A stretch of 64,000 nt of DNA from Kitagawia praeruptora (GCA_037693485.1 CM075344.1:71419501-71483500); one strand, 5' to 3'. Shown: positions 45,505 to 57,077, numbered from the stretch's first letter. The notes: generated by a model not told the origin, from the letters alone. Numbers and translations: made by a program.

Positions 45505-46261
45505 GTGTCATGAACATCCACTGTCCACGACTAGGGTACTCTCCCTGATGCCCTGCAATCAAAAACATTCACTGATGATTAGATTTAAGGATCCAGACTT
45601 GCTTGGATCCTTTGGCTTTCTTAACTTTGTTAGCTTTAGCAGCGGAATTTACATTATCAGAGTTTAAGCTAACTTTTTCAGAGTTTACACTTGCAGAATT
45701 AACCTTAACCCATTTCAAATTGGGCTTAAGTTCATAGTAATTATGATAAGTAGCATGATAATCCCTGCAAGTATAAATAGAATGCCAAGTACTTCCACAG
45801 TGTTTGCATAAAGTCTGTGGTCTAGCTCTAACATTATCTTTCTTTACTTCAGACTTGGAAGGTAAAGAATTAATGTTTTTATTCTTCCTGCAAAAACTAG
45901 CAAGATGGTTAGTGCTACCACAGTTATGACATGTCTTTCTTGGAGCTAAAGTAGCAAGCATTGGATAATTACCTTGAGTAATGCCTACTTTACCATTTCT
46001 ATTCTTCCTAGACACTTTCTGTTTCTTAACAGATTTTAACTCCTTAAGCTTATCCTTGAGTTGTTTATCTGTCATTGAACCAATATTAACCTGTTTAACA
46101 CTAGTTTTTACTGGTTCTTTCTTAACAGCTCCTTTTTCAGCTTCAGAGTTAGATTCATTTACTCCATGAACAAATTTTGTATATGGAAGATGTGTTCTAA
46201 TTTTTACTTGATTTTGAAACCTAAGTTCATCTCCCTCACAGTAACCTAAACCAACTTTGTC
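45505..46261 (-). pseudogene. gag-pro: element C gag C-terminus and protease active site
   Basis: In phase with gag after the TAA at 46262-46264. It has two more CCHC knuckles (CHNCGSTNHLASFC and CKHCGSTWHSIYTC) and a Val/Asn/Ser-rich part. The frame stops at 45569. In another frame the protease active site VVDSGCS is visible just downstream, followed by a TGA, so both a frameshift and a stop separate gag from protease here. Confidence 0.85.
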
Positions 46262-47826
46262 TTACTGAAAAACCTTATTTGTGTCTTTTCCAGAATGAGT
46301 CCATGTTTTAATTATGTGATTTGCCTTCTCCAACTCAGATTCTAGTTGCTTATATCTTCCTAGAAACTCATGTTCTAAATAAACAGCATCATCTCTTTCC
46401 TTCTGAACTTGTTGCATGTTTTCAAGTTTTTCTTCAACAATTTTATTTTTCTCTTTAAGTTCAGAATTCTCAGTTTTAATTCTCTCATTCTCTAAAGTCT
46501 GATCCCTATAACTGATATGCAATGCCTTAAGATAAATTCTTAATTCAGATATATTATCAGTATTATAAGCGTAGGTAGTTAAGGGTACCTTGTTTTCAGA
46601 ATCTTCGGGTTCATTTTCAATGGAAGCCATGAGAGCATAGTTGACATCCTTATCTGAGTCTGAAGTGTCTGTCCAATCTCTACCTTTTGTGATGAGTACT
46701 TTTTCAGTTTTACCCTTCTTGCACTCAGGAGCAAAGTGACCCATCCCCTTACACTTGTAGCATTGAATTTCAGACTTGTCTTTCTTCCCAGATTTAGTCT
46801 CCTGTCTCTCAGACTTTCTGAAACTTTTCCTGTCTGAATTTGAACCTTTAGAGAACCTGTTTCCCTTCTTGAAGTTCTTTAAGCCCATCTTCTTGAAAGT
46901 CTTTACCATCAAAACAACCATTTTCCTAATTTCTTCTTCATCATCCTCAGAATCAGATGATTCATCAATGTTTGAATCAACATCAGAGTTTGATGACTCA
47001 CTTTCAGAATGTATGACTAAAGCCTTTCCCTTAGCTTTCTTCCTTGATGATTCCTTCTTCAAGGGTTTCTCTTCAACCTTAAGAGCAATAGACTTTGCCT
47101 TCTTGCTTGATCTCCTGTTTCTCTGCTCCATTTCCAATTCATGAGTTTTGAGCAGCCCATAGATTTCATCAATCTCAGTATCAGTAAGATCATAATTGTC
47201 TATTATAGTGGTTGTTTTCACATCCCACTTTTCAGGTAGAGCAAGATGAAATTTGAGATTTGAGCCTTCTAGATCATACTCTTTATTAACCAGTGACAAA
47301 TCATTTAGTAGTTTATAGAACCTGTCAAATGTTTCTGTCATGGTTTCTTCAGATTTTGCCTCAAAGTGCTCATACTCCTGTATGAGTATGTTCCTCTTAT
47401 TCTTCTTGATAGCAGCAGTTCCTTGACATCTAACCTCAAGAGCATCCCATATTTTTTTTTTGCAGTTGTGTAATTAATGACTTTGTTAGACATAATATTA
47501 TCTAAGGCACTATGAAGTAGATGTCTAACCTTTGCATCCTTAGCAATAAATGAAATATCCTCAGGAGTCATATCTTTCTTTTCCTTTGGAACTGTCTTAG
47601 CTTCTTGACCAGCAGTAGCAGCAGATAGTTTTGTAGGCTTATGAGGTCCTTCATAAATTCTGTCAAGATATTCTGGATCTATAGCCTCCAGAAACATAGT
47701 CATCTTCACTTTCTAGATAGCATAATCTCTTGGCCTCAGAATAGGAACCCTAATTGTCTCATAACGACTCACAGTAGTAGGAGCCTTTTAAGAACCTAAA
47801 CCTGTTGGAGGAGGTATTTCTGACAT
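46262..47826 (-). pseudogene. gag: element C gag
   Basis: The likely start is MSEIPPPTG at 47826. Two in-frame stops follow at about codons 13 and 38. The frame is then open from MTMFLEAIDPEYLD to a poly-A tract (about 47451-47461 as T on the plus strand), where it shifts. The rest (47341-46262) gives capsid sequence (YKLLNDLSLVNKEYDL, FHLALPEKWD), Lys/Ser/Glu-rich spacers, a CCHC knuckle (CYKCKGMGHFAPEC) and a coiled coil (ENSELKEKNKIVEEKLENMQ). A TAA at 46262-46264 ends it. Confidence 0.9.
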
Positions 47827-47872
47827 GATTATAGTTGTGTGTGGATCTTAAACTATTTAGAGTAACAGATCT

Positions 47873-47884
47873 GCTCTGATACCA
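47873..47884 (-). promoter_or_regulatory. tRNA-iMet primer binding site of element C
   Basis: On the minus strand, TGGTATCAGAGC lies 2 bp inside the 5' LTR. It is complementary to initiator tRNA-Met. Confidence 0.92.
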
Positions 47885-47886
47885 CT

Positions 47887-48412
47887 TGTTAGGCTGAATA
47901 CACAATAATAATCAAGTTCGTATAAGAGAATAACAAGCAAAACACGTTTGAACAATTAAAAACTGTTTTGGAATTAAAAACTCCTTTCTCGGTGATGTAA
48001 AATATCACAGAGAGCTGCTTAGGTTACAATGAATGATAATTCTTTTCTCGACACCCTTCTAGGGTTAACCTAACTATATTTATAAGTTATACAGCTACTA
48101 TACAATCGTAAATTGATATTCCTATAAATGAGCTATACAATTGATATCAATCACGATTGCTACATGTCTCCTTACTCAACACAATCTCTTTGACAGCTAC
48201 CCAATCTTCAAAGATATTGCTTCCATAATTATCTTCAAGAATTCTTTTAAACTCTGTTGACCGTAGACGCTTCCTCCAGACAGAGTTTAATAAACTCTGT
48301 CGAGCTTCCATCCGTCATCATTTAACTAAACTCTGACCGCTTCCAGCTAAACTCTGATTTTTCACTGTAACACTTAAACACTGATTAATATTTACATCAA
48401 TTATATCTAACA
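47887..48412 (-). repeat. element C 5' LTR (right copy), 526 bp
   Basis: It matches the left LTR over its length with about 20 differences. A TATAAATA-type box on the minus strand lies near 48076-48085. Aaactctg/cagagttt motifs cluster at 48257-48355. Confidence 0.92.
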
Positions 48413-49251
48413 TCAAAGCATCATTCGATTTCTCTAGGAGTCAACAAGTCAAGTTCCATTCGATATCTCAAGGACTCAGAAAGCTATTCGACATCTCAGG
48501 GATTCGACAAGTCAAGTGTTCTATTCGACAACTCAAGGATCCCTGGAGAAGAGAGTTATTCGAGAAGTGATTCAATATGTCAATTATACAGTATTTGAGA
48601 ACTCAGAGTTATCTAATCCTAGTTCTCGAATCAATCACTTAGCCATTTCTCGAATACATTCTTGGAGATAAACTATTGGAGAAATTGTACAAGTTAGAAA
48701 CCTGCAGCAAGCCAAAGCACTTTATGGACCATAATTTGTAACGTGCTATGGAAAGCCTACAAAGAAGCTTGGAGAGATGTAGAAGAGACAAAGGGCTAAA
48801 GAAGTGGATCTGAACAGAGTTTCACAAAGTCAAATCTGTAGCCGTTTGGACACTTACTCAAAAAGGATAGACATACAAGAAAGTAATTTATCCTGTAACC
48901 TTATTTGTAATAAGTAGGTTGTATTCATGTTCTATAAGAATACAATCTCACTTCTTTAGCAAAGAGAGATTTAGTTTTTCACATACATTGAAAGAGCACA
49001 TCTCTCTGAGAAAAACGAAGCTGAGAATACTATAATTTGTATTCACAGGTTGTAGCAAATATTTATCTAATAAAATATTAGATTAAATTGAAGATTGTGT
49101 CTTGTGTTATTTATTATCCGCAAGTTTAGATCATCAAACACACAACACATATCTTGTTACATTCACCAAACAGATTCAAGAACAATAAAAGTTCAAGAAT
49201 CCATTCACCCCCCCCCTCTGTATTCTTTTCGTGTGTTCAATACTCAACAAG

Positions 49252-49262
49252 TGGTATCAGAG
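49252..49262 (+). promoter_or_regulatory. tRNA-iMet primer binding site of element E
   Basis: TGGTATCAGAG lies 2 bp after the LTR end. It fixes the right boundary of the LTR of E and its plus orientation. Confidence 0.88.
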
Positions 49263-49293
49263 TAGGCTGTTTATTCAAAAACAGAAAACGATC

Positions 49294-49394
49294 ATGAATA
49301 CACCAAAGACTACAGGAATGGTGAAGGTCCCTAAGTTCGACAAAGGAACTACAACCTCTGGAAGATCAAAATGCAGTTGTTCATCAAAGCTGCT
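49294..49394 (+). pseudogene. gag: element E copia gag, N-terminal fragment
   Basis: It begins MNTPKTTGMVKVPKFDKG, then shifts frame. The other frame shows NYNLWKIKMQLFIKAA, the conserved start of copia Gag. The Athila element F is inserted directly after this, with ctgct (49390-49394) as the possible TSD. The rest of E is beyond the window. Confidence 0.8.
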
Positions 49395-50943
49395 TGATAA
49401 TTGGATTTTATATCCACTTGGATCGCTTCAATTCGGCTTAAATTGATTCACTTGGCCTCAAGTTTGTTGTATTTTTGATGTGTTTCGTGTAGTTGTGCAG
49501 GGCTATAAGTCATTGGATATGGTGGGAGAATTGAGTTGATGTTGGTGTAGATTTTGAGTTTTTAATGAAGAATGAGGTCTTCCATACAATCCTTGGGAGA
49601 TTTGGAGTCAAGCAATTGAAGTATGGAAGCCTTGGCAAAAAGAACGGAAGGAAACGAAGGCAAAACAAAGGCGAAATGAAGGAAATAACAAAGAAAAAAT
49701 ATGCGGGCAGATTGGGTTCCAGGCCGCGGCCTCAGAACTCCAGGCCGCGGCCTCAAGGGTATTCTGTCCAACTCCGGAAATTGTCCTAAAAATCCTGATT
49801 CACTGTTTGGGCCATATCTTGAGTTCTATAAGTCCATTTTGGACGATCTTACTGTCGACGCGAAGATAACATAATTTTCTTTCATTCTAAAGTGGTTCAG
49901 ATGTCCAATTACAATTGGAACGGCCTAGAAATACTGAAGAAAAGTCAGCTACGAATTTTCCTTTAAATAAGAATCAGTTTAGGAAACGTATTTTGCAGAA
50001 ATTCTATTTTAACTCTATTTTGGAGAATTCCTTGTTGGGCAAGACTTCTAGAGCCTATATAAACACATCCTACCATTGTAATTTTGTAACATCATTAGTT
50101 AGCATATTATAACATAGAATTCATATCTTGTTTTATTATCATGGTTTCACTTGATCCCATGATGACGAGAGGTTCAATTACGAACTAATCGTTGTCATGG
50201 GATTCTAACGGATTTATTTATAGAGCTTTAGTATCTTGATGCTTTAAAGATCTGTGTGTGGTGTATAATTGATATCCTTGTATGGTTTTGCTTAATTGAT
50301 AGATGCGTCGCGAACATCTAATTTGTTAATCTCTTGTGAAGTGAAAGTGGATCTTGAGATTTAGAACTTGCCATGCTAGCATAGGTTCATGATTGTTATT
50401 AACATGATTCGTGGTGTGAGATGAAAATAATTATACTGCCCTATGTGATCTTAATGGATAACTCGTTCTTCAACCGTTATGTTTTCAAATTCTATAGACA
50501 TATAGGGTCTAAGCATAATTGGTGTCTATTCATCTTCTATCTCTTTTGTGGATGTATGTTTAGTTTGGTATACGTATGCTGACAGGTAGCGTGTACTTGT
50601 TCCGTGTTATCCGATCAGATATCATAACCATTGCATATAGTGATTAAAGGCGTCAAATCTAAGTGAAGTATTTAATAAAGTTAGGATCCCATGTTTATTC
50701 GCATATAAGTAATTCGATTTAATTCTTTTAGTCAATTAATTCTTAGTTTTATAATTTGCATCTTAGTTTAATTTAGATAATCAAATCTCTATTTGTTATT
50801 TGTCTTAGCAGTGAGTTAAAACCATACATTGTTGCATAGGTACATCGACTGATTTAAAACCAAAGCCAGATCTCTGTGGAACGAACTTGATTTCTATCTG
50901 TATTACTTGTGACCACGTGCACTTGCGAGAATTTGTGTTAACA
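49395..50943 (+). repeat. element F 5' LTR, 1,549 bp
   Basis: It begins TGATAATTGGATTTTATATC and ends GTTAACA, and is homologous to solo LTR G. A TATATAAA box lies at 50056-50063. The hairpin at the tip has one mutated arm compared with D and G. Confidence 0.88.
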
Positions 50944-50952
50944 AGTTTTTTT

Positions 50953-50968
50953 GTGCCGCTGCCGGGGA
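50953..50968 (+). promoter_or_regulatory. tRNA-Asp-like primer binding site of element F
   Basis: gtgccgctgccgggga lies 9 bp after the LTR. It matches the Athila site of D except for its first bases. Confidence 0.75.
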
Positions 50969-51090
50969 TCATAGGTGTTTTATTTTTGGTTTATGTGCTT
51001 GTGAATAGTGGTCGTTAGAGTTCACTGACTCAGATTTTTTCTTACCTATCTTGTTTAGTTCGGTGTGTTCAGGTACTTGAGTGTTTGAAG

Positions 51091-52008
51091 ATGGCATGCG
51101 AGGAGTTGCCATGGTGGGCATATTCGAGGGCATCCATGCCTCAGCAATGTGAGCAGTATTTGGGCGTTCATGATCCCTCACAATATTATTACTACGAAGG
51201 AGTTGATCCATATGTCACTTATGAGGAACAACCCTATTCTCAATACCATCCTCAACAGTACCAGCAAGATGTTCCAAATATGTCATATTTCTTTGGTGGT
51301 GAAGAGTTTCAACATCAGCAACCTACTCCTACTTTTCAGTCAGATGAGGTTGATGTTATGGAGGAGATTAGGATGCTTATAAAGAGTAATGAGGAGTCTC
51401 TCAAATCTTTGGAGATACTAGTTGCTCGAGTTGTGCGTGCTGTGGAACAAGAGAAACAACAATTCATACTAGAGGCAATTCCAGAAAAGAACGGTGACTT
51501 GGAGCAAGGTACTGTATGCTTAATTGAGGAAGACAAATTCCAAGGTGAGGTGAGCATTCGCAAGCCATGTGAGGAATTTGATCATGTTAGGATGGTGGAT
51601 GATTTGGAAAGGGCACTATTTGGGACAGACACTGATGAGCTGCACAAATTTCAAAAATTGGTATGTGTGTACCAAGAGGCTGAAGAACATGGGAAAGATG
51701 CAGGTCTTCTACTTGTCTCAGAGTTTAAAGATGGAGGTAGCGCATTAGAGCCAATGGAGGAAGTTCTCTTTGAGAAACCAAAGGCTTCAGCAACTTACAT
51801 TTACCCTCCTCCATTATATTCAAGCGAAGCCCGCGAGTGTGTGTTGTTCTATAAATTGCCAGATTTTGGGTCAACAGATGAAGGCATTGGAATAGGACAT
51901 AGTTGTTACACGAATAGGCCAAATGAGGAGAAGGGGCAGATAGTGTGCCGCCGTGATGACGATGAAGTCTCACGAAGAGAGGAACGGGCAAACTATTATC
52001 ATCCTTAA
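51091..52008 (+). CDS. element F single ORF, gag-derived, 305 aa
   Basis: This is an intact ATG frame. Residues 1-90 are Tyr/Gln/Pro-rich (QYYYYEGVDPYVTYEEQPYSQY). A helical part follows (VMEEIRMLIKSNEESLKSLEILVARV) that resembles LEELRLMCKSQTISLKTLENQ in the gag of D. Then come a Glu-rich part and a motif (MVDDLERALFGTDTDEL) that resembles the PLERALIGDSEEED linker of D before RT. It therefore looks like a fusion of gag C-terminal and protease-RT linker pieces with everything between removed. There is no capsid core, zinc knuckle or catalytic site. The absence of stops contrasts with the broken frames of D and suggests either recent formation or selection. Confidence 0.7.
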   Translation: MACEELPWWAYSRASMPQQCEQYLGVHDPSQYYYYEGVDPYVTYEEQPYSQYHPQQYQQDVPNMSYFFGGEEFQHQQPTPTFQSDEVDVMEEIRMLIKSNEESLKSLEILVARVVRAVEQEKQQFILEAIPEKNGDLEQGTVCLIEEDKFQGEVSIRKPCEEFDHVRMVDDLERALFGTDTDELHKFQKLVCVYQEAEEHGKDAGLLLVSEFKDGGSALEPMEEVLFEKPKASATYIYPPPLYSSEARECVLFYKLPDFGSTDEGIGIGHSCYTNRPNEEKGQIVCRRDDDEVSRREERANYYHP

Positions 52009-53432
52009 TGGAGGCTTGGAAGAATGTCAAGCTAATGACGTTAAAGAAGCGCTTCATGGGAGGCAACCCATGTGGTTCTAATGTTAGGTATGTTTCTACT
52101 TTTCCTCCTATTTACTTCCATTCAATGCGGACATTGAATCTTTCAAGTTTGGGGGTGGTTTGGGGGATAAGTAGTGTGTAGTAGTTATTTGTGTGTCGTT
52201 GTGTTCATATAGATATCATATTTTGAATGTTTAGTAGTAATTCATTCATGTTTGTTCGTATTTTTGCATGTTTGTTTCATGTAGGACATTTTGTTTTTAT
52301 TTTTATTTTTTTATACTATGTGAGTTCATTTTAGTTGCATTTTCATGGCATGCATATTTCATGATCCCTTAAGACGAGCTGATTCTGATTGATAGGTAGA
52401 TGTTTAATTGAGTGTGGTGATGATGAGTAGAGGGTTGATTTATAGTTCCTACGGAATTGACTTGCATGTTACGGGAACAAAACTTTTACACAGTCTCATT
52501 GGGTGCTTTTGGGGTAGGTTAGGGTCATGCTTGTTTGGATGTTTTGAGATTTAATCACTTGATTATATTTAAAATTTTCGTTATTCCCTTGATGGCGTAG
52601 GAGCACTTTAGTCGAAGTTTGGGGGAAACCAGGGATTTCATGCTAGTTGTTAATAATTGTAAATAATGGCTAGGTGTCAAATGGCTAGTAGCCGGCTCAT
52701 ATTATATGAGTAGTCTAGGGTTGGAAATGAGAAAGGCTCATTCCAGATCATTCAAAAAAAAAAGAGAGAGAGTCAATAGTTTAATTGTTTATATGCAAAA
52801 TTAACCAGAGTGAGCTCTTTAATACTCGAGTAATTAAGTCTGAGGGGACTTAGTCCTAGTAACCTAAAGCCTTGTGGTTTGGGATTGCTGACCTAACACT
52901 CGCTACATGAGTATTATTGTATAAGCCTTTTGGGGTCTCATTCATTGCACGGTTAAATAAGCATGCGTATTATATATAGTATTATGTGTCGTAGTGTAGT
53001 AATAAAGCATGAATTCCTGGCTAACTTGTATGAAGATGGAGGTGTTCCTAGGTTATGAAGTGTCTACAGTCTATTCTATTTATAAACATGTGATTGTCTT
53101 GGCTAAGAATATGTATGATTTTTGATCTAGTTTTGGGAGTATTTCTGATGAGCATCGCACACACGCACGTTTCTGTTCATGTATTGTTAGTATACGGGGA
53201 CTTAGTCGAGCTCTATTTGGATTTAGTTGCATTCTTTGAGATATTTGCTTGCTAGTTGGTTTTGGTTAGTTCGAGGGCATCTTTGCATTTTCATATTAGT
53301 TGCATTCATGCATTGCATTGTTTTTGCATTGATTAGGTTAGATGGATTTTGTGGGTACATTCGCTATAGGCCCTCACGAGACCTTACTCGTCCACTAGGG
53401 ATGCCTAGGGGTTTAAAGGGCTTGTTGCATAT
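52009..53432 (+). other. element F conserved noncoding 3' region
   Basis: It contains a hairpin CATGGG-AGGCAA-CCCATG at 52055-52072, polypurine-like tracts aagtttggggg at 52145 and 52615, and blocks shared with D (gtagtctaggg, ctcgagtaattaag, cattgcacggt, cacacgcacgtttctg). No ORF is supported. Confidence 0.75.
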
Positions 53433-56400
53433 TGTAAGAACCCTAATTTTTGGTAATATTTTATTTTATTTAATATCTTGTGGCAATGTCAATATGGAAC
53501 CTTTCTGGTCATCCCTGTGATTAATGGAATTGATTGCCTGGAAAACTGTGTTGTTGTGTTCACTATGTAAGATAAAAAGGGAAATTGTGAAGGCAAGAGC
53601 CTTATTGTTAGTGAGATTTATAAAAGTTGGGATTTGAGAATGATTAGAGTGTTAAAAGATTTATTAAGGATTATGACAAGGAATTATGGACATTAGGGGA
53701 ATTTACACAATTAGTACTTATGGAATTATAAGGGAAATCTCTACGCGACAAAATATTATTACGAGAGATTAATTAAGATACGATACGAATTAAGGATTAA
53801 ATAACAAGCATTGGTGGGAGAATAATATTACAAGGGAAGGAATTACATGCAAGTGCCATGTAACTATATAGTTAGAAAAAGGAACTAGAAAACATAAAAG
53901 CAAAAGTGAATAGTGACTAGCATGGTGGGTGATGTACTTAGGGGACAATAGGGCATGGATGCAACCTAGGCTAGCTTGGCAACATGTGACTACTCCTTAA
54001 TAATACAAGTCATTCTAGCATTTCTTTTTTACCATTCCAAAACAAAACAAAGCAAAAACACTCTCCCCCCCCTTTGAAAAGCTCTCGGCCGAACCACCTT
54101 GGGAGAGAGGGAGAGATTTTCTCTCCAAGATTTCTTCATCCACAACCTTGAACAAGATTCCTAAGGCTTCCTTGCATCTTAGTAGAGGTATGGTATCAAT
54201 TTCAAAGCCTTCTATCCATTGGTTTTTGAGTTATAGTTGTTGGAAGTTTAGAGAAATACTAACATAAGTTTATTACCTTTTAGATCTTGCATTGTGAGTG
54301 TTGTAAGAGGCCATCTAAGGTGTTTCTAAGTTGTGTAAAGTTTATACCAGGTCTCTAGGAGCTCAAGAAGGTATGAAATCTCAACCCACCCTTGGATAAG
54401 TGTTGTTCATATAATATGGTAGTAGATCCATGTATTTTAGGGCTTATCTTGAATGTATATGTGATGGATAGCATGGATCTTGAGTTTGATGTTGAGATGG
54501 TGAATTTTATGACTATGGTGAACATATATATCTCCATGGGTGTTATGAGTCATGATCTAAGTGTTTTAAGTGGTGTTTATGTTATGGAAGCATGAAAAAT
54601 GGTTGATCTAAGTGAATTGAGCTTGCTGATTTTGTCCAGGAACTTTGATCTGTGTTGTAGCACGATTTTGAACACCCAAATGATGTCCCCTGATGTCCTA
54701 CCTTATATTGTTGGAAAGATAATTGAATGTAGTTTCTGGATATGTAAGATTCATAGTTAGGTGATGTGTGGATTTTTAGTTATGGCCGGAGGAGTGAATG
54801 TTGTTTCTGGACTATGGACTGCATAAAGTGACCCCTTTGTGAACCTTGTTTAAACACCTTAAAAAATATTTGGGATCATGGAAAAATTTGAGAACGTAGG
54901 TAATGCAGTGGTGAAGACCACCCAAAAGGAATTGGATTAAAATATGAATTTTTGGATTTTATAAAAATGCTAGAGTAAAATTCGCGCAATGGAAAAAGGT
55001 CGATTAGTGGAACATTATTCTAGGGTTAGTGGTTATGGTTCGAACGTGGTAACTAAATTAAGTCGAGTAAGTGACGGGCGTAAACGAGTGATGTCATGGA
55101 CCTATAGTGAGGCTAGGGAGTCATAAGACGAAGTCATTAAGTTAATTTCGTACCCCCTAAAACCCGTAATTAAAGAGATATTGTTAAGGTACTAACGAGC
55201 GGTTATTGCTTATGTATAGATCGTTCCACTCCGCACGCTCGACCACCCCAACCAAACCAAGGCAAGTTTACTTTTCAAAACTTATACATATACAAGGATT
55301 TTCACTGTTGTGTTTGTAGTTTTCAATTATATCAAATGCTATGTTTATCGAAGTATTGATGCAAGTGAGATTGTATAAGTACATATATGCTTGTACCCCT
55401 TGAACTTAGATTAAAATGTTTTCTTCGGACAACGACTCTAGCAATAGAGGTCGTAGCGGTCCGTGTATATCTATTGACCGGGGAGCGATATATTATTATA
55501 TCGTATCTAGATTGTGAAAACCCGAAGGGTCATTCGGGAAGTATCGTATACTAAAATAATTACTTTATATCTTCGTAAATACTCAAATTACCTATCTTGG
55601 ATTAAAAGTTTATTTAATTAAATAATTATTTTATTAATTATTAATATTAAATCTTAAAATATCATTTATTAATTATTGTTCATTATTTAAAAAAAAACAA
55701 AGCTAATCCAAGATACCTTTAGTACCTTCAAACTCGAACTTTTTCGAACTCAAAACATTTTTGAAAACCCCCGGTCAGGTTCTGCTTCTTGTATGATTTC
55801 AAGAATTATCGGTCGACTGATGTCGAACCACAATTACTCTGTTTTCAATCAAAATCAAGTTTTTAAAAGAAAAAGAAAAAGGGACTCTGGCAGGTGTGGG
55901 AACCGTTGACGAACGACTCCCGGGATGTGTAAGCGGCCGTGAGCCAGGCGGTCCATCAATTATTATTCCGGCCCATGTGTTGCCGAAGGATGATTACGGA
56001 TGTAGTTTTCATCGAGGGTGATTACGGATGTAGTTTTCACCCGGGGATAGTTACGGATGTAGTTTCTATCCTTCTACCGGTAGAGAAGACCCGCGGATTA
56101 TTGGACTCGGATGTGGCGACTGATCATCGTCAATCCTTGTCAGGTTTTTATGTTTTCTTCCAGTCCCATCCTCCACTTTGGAAAAATACTCAAATACTGC
56201 TTCTTGGGCCTAAGTGCCAAGTTGCCGATAGTGTGGTTTTTGATGAGAAAATATTGATATTGTGCAGTACCTAGAACTGCAAGATTTTCTATAAAGATTG
56301 GCACGTGTTAGTGCACTCTTGCAATTATTTCAAAGAATGAAATGTTTTTGAATGAGAAACCTCCTAAGCTAATGGAAGGAAAGAGGTTTTGCAATAACGT

Positions 56401-57073
56401 ATTCCCTGTACAGTATGATAACCGTAGAGTGTTTTGCCGGAAATGATATGCTTATATATATATTTTCAAACTTGAGATATATTGAAATGAGAACCTTGTA
56501 AAGGATTCATATGTTATTCTTAAAGCTCCTTAGTGAGTATAAATGTTTTATACAAACTCGGACATATATATTGTCGAGTTATGTTTTGTAATCTGAGATA
56601 TACACCCATACAGTTGGGAACGTTTTCAAAATAAACCACTTTATTATTTTCCCAAAATGGTGAACTTGCTGAGCATTATGTAGCTCATTCTTGCTTTATA
56701 AAAACTTTTCAGAAAGGGAAGAATTTGGCCGATTAACTCCGCACCAGCAGAAGAGGAGTAGAAGAATTACCCGGAGATGATTTAGTCCCTGATAAATACT
56801 ACAGAGTAGTCTGATAGATTTTCAACTGTAATAGTAAGACTTGTCTTCAAGTGTAGTTGTATAAGTGGAATTGCGTAAGACTCTGGATTGTACAGATGAA
56901 TTGTAATATTTAGTGTTACTTTTGGTTATCGTTTCCGAGGCTCTAACTTGATTGTGTGTAAGATTGAGGTATGGATGGATGTATTGTTGAGTTGTAAAGT
57001 TAATACAGGTATGATATGGTTGGATGATGATGTGACGACCTGAATCTCTGACCTCAGATTTGGGGGCGTCACA
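53433..57073 (+). repeat. element B 5' LTR, 3,641 bp
   Basis: It starts TGTAAGAACC and ends GGCGTCACA. It contains three repeats of ttacggatgtagtt near 55993, 56022 and 56051, as in the LTRs of A. A 111-codon ORF at 55939-56274 matches the LTR ORF of A over about 70 codons and then diverges, so it is probably not a gene. Confidence 0.92.
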
Positions 57074-57077
57074 GAAA

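Larger units (their letters stand above)
20612..48412 (-). mobile_element. SIRE/Maximus-like Ty1/copia element C with nested insertions
   Basis: This element has 526-bp LTRs at 20612-21137 and 47887-48412 and a perfect TSD tcaaa at 20607-20611 and 48413-48417. On the minus strand the order is LTR, tRNA-iMet primer site, gag with CCHC knuckles, protease, integrase, RT, RNase H, noncoding spacer, long accessory ORF, polypurine tract, LTR. Integrase before RT defines Ty1/copia. The extra ORF after pol and the size suggest SIRE/Maximus. Two LTR elements (H and D) are nested in it; without them it is about 12 kb. The LTRs differ at roughly 20 sites, so it is older than A. Every coding section carries stops or frameshifts. 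Confidence 0.92.
20161..49249 (+). repeat. 5' LTR of copia element E, split by element C
   Basis: The LTR begins TGTTAGTCAC and ends CTCAACA at 49249, followed after 2 bp by a tRNA-iMet primer site. Its two parts (20161-20611 and 48418-49249) total about 1.28 kb. They share a distinctive series of short motifs of the form ttcgaNaNctc or ttcgagaagt on both sides of the C insertion. The left boundary is inferred from the TG start only, because the 3' LTR lies outside the window. The element belongs to Ty1/copia by its gag start at 49294. Confidence 0.65.
49395..53432 (+). mobile_element. pol-less Athila derivative (element F), partial
   Basis: It has an LTR at 49395-50943, a tRNA-Asp-like primer site, one ORF of about 305 codons and 1.4 kb of noncoding sequence that parallels the 3' region of D. 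No protease, RT or integrase is present between the ORF and the conserved 3' region. Element B is inserted at 53433, so the 3' LTR lies beyond the window. It is a non-autonomous element that would depend on proteins from a full Athila. Confidence 0.85.
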
